Shown here: positions 24,899 through 36,119 of the stretch, piece by piece
How positions within the stretch are numbered: the stretch's first letter is position 1
How the letters are laid out: each line of letters starts with the position of its first letter
Origin: Benincasa hispida
Lineage: Eukaryota; Streptophyta; Magnoliopsida; Cucurbitales; Cucurbitaceae
Direction of reading: 5' to 3'
Assembly (NCBI RefSeq): GCF_009727055.1
Contig: NC_052355.1
Location: 781,056-845,055 of the forward strand
DNA: 64,000 bases
Notes under the pieces: generated by a model
Databases searched by the model: none
What the model was told of the DNA's origin: nothing
The model's input: only the letters and a program-made list of their open reading frames with translations
Translations under genes and position numbers: made by a program

Positions 24899-25821
24899 TA
24901 AAAGTCTAATCCAATTTCATAACAACTTATGAAATATAGACATACTTTGTATTCACAATAAACATCAAAGGCATTCAAAATTTAATATAACACTTATATT
25001 AAAATTTAGAAACCCTAACCATACATACTATATATTATAACTAACTTATAACATATGATTATGCATGTAACATGCTTTCCTATAGTGGGATTTTAAATCT
25101 ATATGGCATACTATATGCAATACATATTTAATTTAAATATAACATACATCTCATGTATAAATATTTAAACAAAACTAATATGGTTCAACTTTGGCATCCT
25201 AAGCAAGCAATTGAAAATAAATTATTACAAATAAAGGTAAAAAACTGTTCCAAAAAGAATTTGGACCACTCGACCCAACCCAAGCTGAACCCAAACTACC
25301 GAATCGGCTCTCTAAGGCTCCAAAAGAGGCTAAACCGTACCAAAATGGGTTGAACCAGTCAACAGGTCACCGAACCAATCAAACTAGTTTATTCCCATGA
25401 ACTAGCTTCGTCACGCGCACCTTTCTGGATTGGGATGAATAGCGTCACGACACTTCATCCCAGCGTTGCAACGCCTTGGGCTCCAAGATGAACAGTGTCG
25501 TGATGCTCTCTAAACAACGTCATGATGTTGTGAGGGCAGTAGCTCCAGTCCAGAATTCTACTACAGACCTTGCTTGCTTCAATCTTCTATTACAGCTTAA
25601 TTTCAACTCTATTGACTTTAATAAAATTAGAGACTCTAGAGCACACATATAAGCTCATCAATCAAGAGCTAGTTATAAATTAAACTTCATAATCAAAGAT
25701 AAATCTAATGCCAAAGTTGAATTTCAACCATATCAATCAACCAAACATGCAATCTTAGAAATTCACCCACCAAACTCAAATTAACATTAATTGAGTACTT
25801 AAATCATGCTTTGATACCAAT
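24899..25821 (-). mobile_element. Leader of an inserted minus-strand Copia element (family D)
   Basis: Read on the minus strand this follows a primer site (25808-25819, TGGTATCAAAGC) and is homologous to the leader at 20227-21300. Both share the tRNA-Met-adjacent GAGTTTGATGGGTGAATTTCT-type start and the GTCGTGACGC/GTTGCAACGC strings around 25440-25530. It is truncated at 24899, where it abuts the protease remnant, so the 3' half of this element has been lost. Confidence 0.75.
25808..25819 (-). other. Primer binding site of the minus-strand family D Copia
   Basis: On the minus strand TGGTATCAAAGC, a one-base variant of the Met-tRNA complement, lies two bases after the LTR end at 25822. Confidence 0.75.
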
Positions 25822-26711
25822 TGATAGAGTAAACTAACACGCAGCAGAAGAAATCAAACCCAATAAGTACTCTAATTACACTTAATTTGAGTTTAAAAGC
25901 ATGCTTAAAATAAAATTTACAGAAAGAGGGTTTCAAGAGTACAATACCTTAGATGAACACCTAAAGTTTCGGCTTCTCTCCACGAATTGGGCCTCCAAAT
26001 TGATAGTAGACCACCACAATGATCTTCTCTACTAATCTTCAACTTGGATTGAGAGGTGGAATCTCATATTGAGCACAATTTTGGGTTAGAAAGGAAGAAG
26101 GTTTTTGGAGAGAAACTGATATTCAGAATTCCAGATTCATGAAGAAGTTCAAAATCTAAAACTTGAAGTTTTTAAACAACAAATTCATGTAACCACTTTG
26201 TTCAAGTGGATTTAGGTGTTAATTAGGGGGTTAATCCACCTCAAACTTGAAAATGTTGGAAAATTCCACTAAATGGAATTTTCCAATTTTCAATTTCTTT
26301 TCCAATTTCATTTTTATTTAATTTTCACTAAAATTAAATTTAAATAAAAATTCGTAATTGATTTTGAATTTTCAAAATTGAAATTGTTTTATTTAAATAA
26401 TCAATTAAACAAATTTAATTAATTAATTAAATAATAATTTAATATCAAATATTAAATTAATTAAACACCTAATTTATATATGAATCCTAATCATGTAAAT
26501 CAATATTTAAATATTTTAAACTCTCCAATTTCGTTCAATTTTGATAAATTAAATGTTTTAATTATATTGAATATAATTAATCAAACCCTAAATTGAATTT
26601 AAACATTTTAAATTCAAAACCATAATTTCAGTTTTGAACATTTCAAGTTCGCTCAGTTCACCAAACCAAGAAATAATTTTACGAGCTAGTAGAAGAATCT
26701 TATGGACCTAC
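25822..26711 (-). mobile_element. Family D Copia LTR, 3' half
   Basis: On the minus strand this ends ACTCTATCA next to the primer site and is collinear with 68-980. It stops near 26711 inside the block GACCTACxTTCG, where Athila-like sequence begins. The missing front half is found at 36120-38696. About 200 bp of the LTR between the two parts is absent, so the Gypsy insertion was accompanied or followed by a deletion. Confidence 0.75.
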
Positions 26712-28351
26712 TTTCGTATGAAATTAACGCAACTGGAACTGAAGTAGAAGTAAATTCAGAAAGCAGTAAGACTAATTTAAGAAAGCGATAACAAAGCAAT
26801 AACCTAATTTATGAAAGCATTAAAGAAGGCAGATAGAAAGCGATAAAGGAAGCAGTAAAGATAGATGTTAGGGATGTCAATTGAAAGACAAGTTCTTCAA
26901 GGTTACTGCAATCCGCATCCCCCCAGGTGGTCAGACATGCCTGCACAATGTCACTACTGACATTGTTCCTTCCCATGAGATCCGGGGGCTTCTGAATTAC
27001 TGGACAACGTTTCCGGTGTTCTATTTTGAAGCTCGGCTGCCAGTTGCCTACTTGGACCTCCAAATTCTTTATGGAAGATGCTTGCGATTGCATAACCGCA
27101 TCATTTTTCTCGATGTTCTGCTTCAGCAGAGCTTCCAAAGACGATGAATTTGTAGAGGTGTTGGATGAGGAAGGTTGGTTGTGCAATTGCCTCTGTTGGT
27201 GACTCTGATTCAGACCCTGGTGAAAAGCCGGAGGGTTTCCTCGATTCCCTGAGTTTTTCTGTGAATTCCTCTAGCCTCCCTGGTCATTGTTACCTCCCCA
27301 ACTGAAGTTAGGGTGATTCTACCAACCCGGGTTATATGTGTTGTTGTACGGGTTATTCTAAATGGAGTACACTGCTTGTGGGTTCGATGGGCACATTTCT
27401 GTTGAATGACCCCTTCCGCATTGTGCACAGCTTATCGCTGCCACTTGTGTCAGCGCATTGGCTTGCGCTGCACCCTGAGAGAGGGTTCCTTGATTAATTA
27501 CCAGTATCTAGAGGAGAGAGATCACTGTGGCCATTTGCGCGGCCAATGTTGTCATTGTATCAGCTGGTACAATGACATTTTCTACTCTTCTTCGTTCTGT
27601 CCATAAATCCTTCTACTGCAGAGGCATCAGTAAGAGCTTGCGTTGATTTGTCCAAGCAGTTGTAAAAGGTTTCCATCAGAACATAGTCGGGAATCCCGAT
27701 GTGCGGACAGTTCTTTAACAATCTTCTGAATCGCACCCAAGCGGTGCTGAGAGTCTCATTTTCCATCTGCTCAAAATTCAACACGTCCCTCCGTCTTCTT
27801 GCATTGATGGCTGGCGGGAAGAATTTCTTCATGAATCACTTGACTAACTGGTCCCATGAAGTAATTTCCCTTGGCTCCAAAGAATGAGCCCACCTCTTCA
27901 CCTCATCCCTCAGTGTGTACGGGAAGAGGTATAATCTAATTCCCTCAAGAGTAATGCTAGGAATGGAGAAAGTATTGCACATTTCCACGGAGTTGGTCAA
28001 GTATGCGTGTGGGTCTTCACCTTGCATACCTCCAAATTGTCCCGCATTTTGGATCATTTGAAGCATGACCGGCTTTATTTCAAAGTGTGCATTCTCCTCA
28101 ACCGTGGGTCTTGAAATTCCGGGTGAGAAGTCATATAAGTTGGGCACCGTATATTTCTTCATTGGGATATTGCGATCGGCTACAAGAAAAATTGGATCTT
28201 GCGCCGACCTATTAACCCCTTGATTCCCATCAGGCCTCTCGTTATTATTCGCCATGTTCCTTCTTCGCCTAATTCGATTCTGGCATGCTCGTGCGCGAAA
28301 AGTACGCTCGATCTCTGGGTCGGCTTCAAATTCTGGTTCAGCCCCAATACT
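26712..28351 (-). pseudogene. Athila/Tat-like Gypsy gag remnant
   Basis: Minus-strand frames give the gag capsid region of plant Ty3/Gypsy Athila/Tat elements. In order from 28351 downwards: DPEIERTFRARAC, an Asn-rich stretch, FEIKPVMLQMIQNAGQFGG, EDPHAYLTNSVEMCNTF, RLYLFPYTLRDEVKRWAHSL, a stop after DQLVK, then FMKKFFPPAIN and VRFRRLLKNCPHIGIPDY. The nucleocapsid zinc knuckle CAQCGRGHSTEMCP follows near 27400 (C-X2-C-X3-H-X4-C). A tail with SSLEALLKQNIEKNDAV and NLEVQVGNW runs to about 26880. At least three stops and several frameshifts inactivate it. Protease and polymerase domains are absent: the body is truncated near 26712. The front of gag is cut by the LTR at 28352. Confidence 0.85.
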
Positions 28352-28353
28352 TG

Positions 28354-28377
28354 ATAACTTGTAGAAATACAAGTTAT
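28354..28377 (+). repeat. Terminal GAAA-loop hairpin of the Athila-like LTR
   Basis: Arm ATAACTTGTA, loop GAAA, arm TACAAGTTAT: a perfect 10-bp inverted repeat that starts two bases after the LTR terminus. Equivalent copies lie at 34066-34089 (+, perfect), 38447-38470 (minus, perfect), 36094-36117 (minus, one mismatch) and 61572-61595 (+, decayed). Confidence 0.9.
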
Positions 28378-30062
28378 TTATGTTGCCTTAATTAGATATT
28401 GCGGCCAAAAGAGAGAAAATATACGTCGATTGTATGAAAATTAACTAAGAAATACAATAATTATAAATTATCGCAATTACACCCACTAACATCATGAAGA
28501 TGGTAGAAGAGGATATTTCTGCTCTGTTTTGCAGGAAACCAAGTCACTGCTTACGATCAAGGCTCAACGAGAAAACTGAAGAACGCATCTCTGTCACATT
28601 GTGCCCGTCAATCAACAATGAAGAGATGATTAACGCAATGCAACAGTCAATCTCGAGCTGAATTTCAACCGCATGCGGTAATAAAAACAACACCGTATGT
28701 GAGCAACCGATCGATAGATGCATCTGAGTAATGCAAACAAGAAGGATTGTGACACGTGTACAACTAACCGTTGTGCAGATTTGACAGTCTGATTGCATAA
28801 CAAAAGAAATATTTATTCCTCCATCTTCGGAATTTCCATAACAATAAGTGGGGTCTACAAGCCAAGAGTCAAAGCTTTTCACCTATAAATATCCCTATAG
28901 AATTCAGAGAAGATATACTTGATACGAGGGCTAATTGATGCTAGATTATTGAGAGAGAGGCTGAGCTAAGTACTGATTAGAAGAAATCTGGGAAGAGAAG
29001 AGACAAGGCCGAGAGGTGAGTCTCAGTGCAATTCTGCCAATTCCCCGTCGTGAAGCTCTGTGCTTAGATCCCTGCTACCAGTTAAGCAAGCTTGAGAGGG
29101 AAGCTCATCCTTCCGTACAATCCATCCATGCCGGCAAGAAAATCTACATCCAGATTGGTGCCAAGACGTTGGTGCTTATTTTTATTTGTTTCTAACTCTA
29201 TTTCATCAATTGTATTTCATTCTCTTAATCTCTTCATTCACAAATCATGTATCAGATGCTAAATAGTTTTATTGAATGTCTTAATCATTTCCATTTCCAC
29301 TTCTCTGTCTATTTCCGTTCCTCCATTAATCGTTTTCTCCATGAAGTTTTCTTAATCCCTTGGTTAATATGAATTAAACGAGTAACTTTATCTGTGATAA
29401 AGAGATAAATGCATATAGCTAAGGCATGCTAGATGACATCTTCACCTGTGAGAGCAGAAGTGAAGATGCCATTCTGATTTGTCGAGATAAGGTTAGAAGA
29501 ATGCGTTAATTAAAGCAAGTAGTACTTCCAAAGATGGAAGCAACCTTACGTTCATTACGTTCATCCCTGTTTCACCACAGAGATGCGGGAACGCGACCGA
29601 TCACTGAGAGGTGTACGCCAAGGGAAAAGCAGAACCGTACTTGTATCTTTAACGCAATTAAGGAACTTGTGCTATTTGTATTAATTATCTTTTCTGTTTC
29701 TGCTTTGCACATAAGACTTGCCACCACATAACACGATCTTTGTAGATTCTTCACAGTCAGCCTCAACCTCGGTATCTTGTATCATAAAACCTATATCTTG
29801 TATCACCTTAGCTTAGATTTACTTTATCGCAATTTATTTTATTATCGCATCTTTACCGCTTTACTTTACTTTATTGCATGTTTAAATACTTGTACACAAC
29901 TCTTTTATAATTGAAAAAACCCTTGGTCGCATGTATCACAAACATAACGCAATAACCTCAAACAGTACTTGTGTTCGACCTCGGATCACACCGAGAAATT
30001 TGTGGTGGAATTACACTTGGTTCCAATGCAAGGAAACTTGTGACAATGCATAGCATACTAAA

Positions 30063-30086
30063 TATATATATATATATATATATATC
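30063..30086. repeat. (AT)n microsatellite
   Basis: About twelve AT dinucleotides near the 3' end of the LTR 28352-30167. The other LTR copies do not carry it at this length. Confidence 0.95.
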
Positions 30087-30173
30087 ATTATTAACGCATA
30101 TCTAGAAGTAGTATCGCATGGACTTGAACCTCGCATTGTAGTTTTTATATCTAAAATTATGTCAACAAGTTTA

Positions 30174-30191
30174 TGGCGCCATTACTAGGGA
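30174..30191 (+). other. Gypsy primer binding site (plus)
   Basis: TGGCGCCATTACTAGGGA closely resembles the primer site used by Athila/Tat elements, which is complementary to the tRNA-Asp 3' end. It follows the LTR end by six bases. Confidence 0.75.
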
Positions 30192-30345
30192 ACTGGTAAC
30201 GAGGACATGGACAACTTAGATTAAAAATTTGCGTTACAGTACTCATAAACTATCAGCCTACTCTCCGCGATAAACAGACAATATAGCAAAGATCTATCCT
30301 GCAAAATATCACAAAAGTATTCAACACAAAAAAAAATATTGCCAA

Positions 30346-30363
30346 TCCCCAGCAACAGCGCCA
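30346..30363 (-). other. Gypsy primer binding site (minus)
   Basis: On the minus strand TGGCGCTGTTGCTGGGGA, a near-consensus tRNA-Asp-type primer site, lies beside the end of the LTR at 30370. It marks that LTR as the 5' LTR of a minus-strand element, consistent with the minus-strand gag at 28351-26880. Confidence 0.8.
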
Positions 30364-31742
30364 AAAACTTGTAATAATTTAAAATGAATGAATGGATTTT
30401 GTTGATGGCTCTATGCGCTCAAGTTGCTTTGTGATAAAGATAATGCGATACTACGTTCTAAATGTATGCGATGATAATGATATGCGTTCGTAGTATGCGT
30501 TTGTGTAGTGCATGTTACAAGTTTTCTTATACTGGAACCAAGTATAATTTCAACGCAAGTTTCTCAGATTGACCTGAGGTCAAACATGGGGATTGTTGTT
30601 ATTTAAATGCGATACTAACATGGTAAATGCGACCGGTTTAACATAAAGAATAATGAATTTGGTTGCAGAAAAGTAAATTAAGATAGTAAAATAAAGTGTT
30701 GTAACGTAAATTGCGATGATAAGTAAATGACTAAAATATTAATGATACAGGGTGAGGACTGGCTGTGAAGATGTGCAAAAGAATCTAATGAATGTGGTGG
30801 TGAGTCTTATGAATGAGTCAGAAAGAGAATGGGTTGAGGGAAAGGACATCGCAAGTTTGTCAATCTTGTTGAGGACGCAACTCAAGTTCTGCTTTCCCTT
30901 GGCTTACACCTTTCAGTGATCGGTCGTGTTCCCATATGTCTATGGTAAAACAGGGATGAATGTGATGAACACAAGGTTGTTTCCATCTCTGGAAATACTT
31001 CTCGCTTTAGTTAATGCATTCTTCCAACGTTCTTTCGATAGGCGGAATAACATCTTCACTTCTGCTCTCACAGGTGAAGATGTCGTCAAGCATGCTTTAG
31101 CTAAACTTAGCTGATTTCTTTAACAAGGATTAACTCACTCACTTAATCCTTCCTCTTTACCTAGGGGATTAGTGACACATGATGGAGAAAATGGATGATG
31201 AATATATAGAAAAGAATAGAGAGATGATAATGATTACATAATGATATTAAATCTAAGATAAGCGTTTGATACAAATCGTGAATGAAAGATTAAAGATAGA
31301 TGAACACAGTAGATGAATTGGAAAAATAAGAACAAATACGGAAAGAGTGTCAATGTCTTGACACAGATCCCAATCGGAGACGTTGTGCTTGCCGGCATGT
31401 GGAAGAAATAGAGTGGAAAGCTTCCCTCTCAAGCTTGCTTTCCAGGTAGAAGTGACCTCTCGCACAGAGCTTCTTCGTCGGGAATGGAAAGAATTTCTTG
31501 CTTAGAGACTTACCTTTCAGTCTTGTCAAGTCGTTCTCCCGGATTTTCTCTAGATTGTCTCTTCAGACCAGCCTCCTTTACATTGAATTTGAGGAAGCTA
31601 TTTATAGACCTTGGCTCCTGTATTAGTGGTCCCACTTTGAAAATCTGATAATTCCTGTCATGGCATAATGGAAATGTTCGCTCTGCTTCATGATCAATTT
31701 GTCAGAATCATACAACAGAAAAGTTGTACACTTGTCAGAAAT

Positions 31743-33746
31743 TGATGGCAGGAAATTGGAAGTCAATTTTACTCGACAACTAAAATCCCGTGGATGCGTT
31801 ATGCGTTGCATGTTCCTAAGATATGCGTCGATGGTCATACATTGGACTGATAATGCGTTAATGAATGTATGCGATGACCATGCGTCCTGCCACAAGTTTT
31901 CTTGCGCTCACGCCAAGTATAACGCGAACGCAAGTTTCTCGGGTAATCCGAGGTTGAACATAGGGACTTGTAACTATGTGTTTGTGGTGATGTGCATGCA
32001 GCAGTTTAAATAAAAGAATGGAGAGGATGTTACTATATTAATCCTACTTCTACTCTTATCTAACAGATAACGCAATGAGAATATACATGAAAGGTAGAGA
32101 TACAACAAACCTTGATATGAAATAAATGTAGGAGAAAATAGATAAAATGCGGAGATGTTTTCATTGTAAGCCTTAAGAGTGACCACAAGGGCAACCCTAG
32201 TCAAGTAAGCCAATGCGATCGTGCTACACTCATGCATAGCAAATCATTTTCCAATGCAAATGCGGTGCTCCTAAGTCTAGGACGCATGTATTGAATGCAA
32301 AGTGTCCATAGAGCTTATTCCTAAGTCTCTACTCTTGTCCTATGCGATGATGCAAAATTCATAAAGGCAAGGTGATCGCATATAATCATATCCTATCTCT
32401 AAGATGCATGCGATGGGTTAATAGCAAATAGTGCTTATTCCTAAGCTCCTATCTCTTGTATTATGTGTTCTAATCTGACTCTCTCGAGCCTAGATTCTGA
32501 CCTGACCTTTCCAAACCTAGATCCTGTCCTTAGACTACCCTCCCGACCCTAATGGACGAATGAAACATACATACTACAAGACAATCGCATGAACTTGGTT
32601 GACGCAAGGTTGTTACTATCCCTAGTGAACAATGCATACATTGCTTAATGCATCCAACCACTTACCCTCCCAGGCAGTTGATTATTGCTGACTTTACTCA
32701 TAGACAAGCAATGCGTAAGCCTATAGACAGGCATTGCAGCAACTTCACACTAAGCAAATAAGATTGCTCACACACTCGCGCAGCGCATACCTCCTGGTGT
32801 GTTGCTACATGCTTCATATTCCTAATCTACATGACTAAGTATGCAATACCCAAGCACTCCCACTAAGTGTGCAGTGAAAGTAAAGATGCTAAGCAAGAAG
32901 ATGGAGATGGAGTCGAAGGAATAAAGAAATGCATTGAAAACAGATTGTATTAATTCCTTAATTCAAAATGTCATATAATACAATATAGGAAAAGAAAGGA
33001 AAAGGAAATGACTGGCTAGAAGCAAAAATTTGCTCCCAGCGGATGTACGTCAAGGCTGCCGGTGGTGCCATGGATGGGCAGAGGAGCTAACTCTCTCGAG
33101 ATCTAGCTCCTGTCGAAGGTTCTGGTCGTCACTCGAAATGGATGAAGGAGGTGAAGAACTCTCAAGCGTCTTCTCAACATTAATTGACTTGCTCTGAGTT
33201 CTGACAATTCTGCGCGTTTGTCCCTTTTTTTAACTCTGCCACCAACGGCGTGGTAGGCGAAATGTCAGCATCAGCTTTGGATTTTCTCGAGGTAGATGCG
33301 CTGATGCGTTCATTCCACCTACCTTGCATTGATCCAATTAATTTGCATTGTTGCGCAGTCGCAATCATTCAATGGCCGCATTCACTTAATACCGCAACTC
33401 TACATGATGACCACAATCGCCTGATGAGCGCAATCCCCATGCGATGGATGCATGCGGCTGATCACCACAACACCCATGCGTTGATTTAATGTGTTTGCCT
33501 TGTGATGGAGAGTTTCTATGCATGTGGTTGTCTATGCGGTGGTCCGGTTTCCGCGTTTGCATTCATTTCCTGCATTAGCTACAAAAATAGAACATTGAAC
33601 GCATAATTAACGCAAAATAACGGGTAGCTAAGATTCGACATGCTGATCGACGCAAACTCTTTTTTTTGTGAATTCCTAATATGATTGCCGCATATTCTAC
33701 CTAACAACCTTCATAATTCTAAGTAAAAGGACTAAGATGGCATGCA
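31743..33746 (-). mobile_element. Gypsy-type LTR (family E), inverted copy
   Basis: This 2004-bp segment is the inverted relative of 21666-23798. The minus strand begins TGCATGCCATCTTAG and ends TTGACTTCCAATTTCCTGCCATCA. The host LTR is missing about 15 bp at the junction, and I see no clear target duplication, so a small deletion may have occurred. No open frame matches a known protein. The two copies share a block around GCCACCAACGGCGTGGTAGG (33237-33256). Confidence 0.75.
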
Positions 33747-34063
33747 TTTCTGCATGTCATCAGAAGTCCATGCGAATGGGTTGCTCTTCACATCTTCAAT
33801 CGATCGCCGCATGCGGTGTAATTGTTTTGATCTCTTATCGATTGCCGCATGTGGTGGAAATGCGTTGATCGCTTGAATCCATGATCGATCGTCGCATACG
33901 CTGCAATTGCATTGATCTTTTTCGTTCTTGATCGATTGTCGCATGCTGTGTGGATGCATTGTTCATTTTTGTCCTTGAGCGATTAATGCATGCGGTGATC
34001 TATTTCTTGCAAACAAAAACTTGGACATTCCATTTCGCCATCGCAATGGGGTTAGTGGGTGTG

Positions 34064-35988
34064 TGATAACTTGTAGAAATACAAGTTATTTATACTATTT
34101 TATTTAGATATTGCAGCCAAAAGAAAGGAAAGTTGCGTTAATTGTATGAAAATTGGCTAAGAAATGCGAGAATTATAAATTGTCGTCAATACACCCACCG
34201 ACACCATTGCAATTGTAGAAAAGAATATTTCAAGTCTGTTTTGCGGGAAATCAAGTCACCGCATGCGTTCATGGCTCAAGATAAACTGAACAATGCATCT
34301 ATGTCGTATTGTGCCTTTCACTCAGGAATGAATAGACACAACGCAATGATGACGCATGCGACAATCGACCAAGAGCTAAGCGATCAACACAATCTCAACC
34401 GCATGCGGTAATCAAAAACAACATCGCATGCGAGCAAACGATCAAAGATGTGAAGAGCAACGCAAATGCGGAGGATTCTGACGCGTGCGCAGCTGACCGT
34501 TGTACATTTCTGACGTGATATGATTGCGTAACGAAGGAATATTCACTCCACCATTTCAGGAGCTGCTATAACAATAAAGTGGGGACCACAAGTCAGAGAG
34601 TCAAACTGAGCCTAAATAGCACCAGCCATTCCACTGAGAAAACATGCTTGAATACAGAGAAAAGTGTATATATTGATCTGAGAAAGAGACTGGTTGAGCG
34701 ACTAATCAGAGTAGATCCAGGAAGAATTAAGAGAAAAGGCCGAGAAGTGAGTCTCTGGGAAAGAATCCTTCTGATCCCCACTGTTGAAGCTCTATACGAC
34801 GGTCACTTCTACCAGATGAGCAAGCCTGAGAGGGAAGCTTTTCTCTTCATCCACTTCACACGCCGGCAAGCAAAACCACCATCCAGATCTATGTCAAGAC
34901 GTTGACACTCTTTTGTATTTGTTTCTATCTCTTTATCATCAATTGTATTCATCTTCTTAATCTCTATCATTCACACCATGTATCAGATGCTTAATCATAG
35001 TATTAAATGTTATGATCATTTCCATCTCCATCTCTTTTCCTATTTCCATTCATCCATATTTCACTTTCTCCACGATGTTTTCTTAATCCCCTGGTAATTA
35101 GTAAGAACTAAGCAAGTAAATTAATATGTGATAAGGAAATAATTATGTTTAGCTAAGGCATGCTGACGACATCTTCACCTGTGAGAGCAGAAGTGAAGAT
35201 GCTATTCTGCCTATCGAGAGAGGGTTAGGAGAATGCATTAACTAAAGCGGGAAGCACTTCCAGAGATGGAAGCCGTTCATTACGTTCATCCTTGTTTCAC
35301 CATAGAGGTATGGGAACGCAGCTGATCACCGAGAGGTGTACATCAAGGGAAAGCGGAACCTAGTTACATCTTTAACGCAATTAATAAACTTGCGATATTT
35401 TTACTAGTTATCCTTTCTATTTCTAATTTATCCATAAAGACTTGCCACCGCATACCACGATCCTTTGTATAAACTTCACAGTCAGTCTCAAACTCAGTAT
35501 CATGTATATCATGTATCTTGTATCTTGCATCACGTTAGCTTAGGTTTATTTTTATCGCAATTTATTTTATTAACGAAACATTAGTTTATCTGCACAATTT
35601 TACTTTACCACAATTTAATTTCCTATACAAACACACAATTTTTATTAATTGTAAAAACTGGTCACATATATCACAAATGTAACACATTAACGACAACAAT
35701 CCCTGTGTTCGACCTCGGATCACTCTGAGAAACTTGCGTTGGAATTATACTTGGTTTCAGCACAAGAAAACTTGTGACAACGCATAGCATACTACAAGCA
35801 TTCCATTAATAACGCATACATCTAGAAGTAGTATCGCATAAAGTGTATATAAGCATAACACAGCATCCACACTCCATCTCCATCTTTTCAAGTCATCAAG
35901 TTTATGGGAACATGAGCTTGTATGATTCACATTCATCATTGTCCATGTCCATATATGCTTATTTACAACATCAATTCAGCAGTCAACA
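34064..35988 (+). mobile_element. Athila-like solo LTR (plus) nested in the minus LTR
   Basis: This 1925-bp LTR starts TGATAACTTGTAG and ends CAGCAGTCAACA. It is flanked by a perfect 5-bp duplication GTGTG (34059-34063 and 35989-35993). It inserted into an inverted LTR of its own family. The front hairpin is perfect. It is about 110 bp longer than its relatives because of extra sequence around 35840-35975. The 109-codon open frame at 34579 is not conserved in the other copies. Confidence 0.9.
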
Positions 35989-36119
35989 GTGTGTTCACGA
36001 CACTTTATAATTTTCGTATTTCTAAGCTAATTTCTATACTGTCGATACAATTTTTCCTTCTTTTTGCCACATAATCTAAATAAAACGATATAAATAACTT
36101 ATATTTCTACAAGTTATCA

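Larger units (their letters stand above)
28352..30167 (+). mobile_element. Athila-like Gypsy LTR (plus orientation) with primer site
   Basis: This 1816-bp LTR starts TGATAACTTGTAGAAA and ends ATTATGTCAACA. A tRNA-Asp-type primer site follows at 30174. It sits head to head with another LTR of the same family (30370-36119). I could not find a matching 5-bp flank (ATACT on the left, AGTTT on the right), which fits a 5' LTR whose element body was mostly deleted rather than a solo LTR. The terminal hairpin at 28354-28377 is perfect. Confidence 0.82.
30370..36119 (-). mobile_element. Athila-like 5' LTR (minus) split by two insertions
   Basis: The LTR starts (minus strand) TGATAACTTG at 36119 and ends at 30370 beside the primer site. 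Its three pieces, 36119-35994, 34063-33747 and 31742-30370, add up to 1816 bp, the same as the family member at 28352-30167. The pieces are collinear with that copy in inverted orientation. It is interrupted by the family E LTR 31743-33746 and the solo LTR 34064-35988. It belongs to the minus-strand gag remnant to its left. Confidence 0.82.

Noticed and set aside
31738..33751. Target-site duplication for the inverted family E LTR
   Set aside because: Flanks GAAAT and TTTCT do not match directly; they look like partial reverse complements, which is not how integration works, so I make no claim.
34579..34905. 109-codon open frame in the plus Athila-like LTR
   Set aside because: The other LTR copies have stops at the equivalent place. 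It is accidental.
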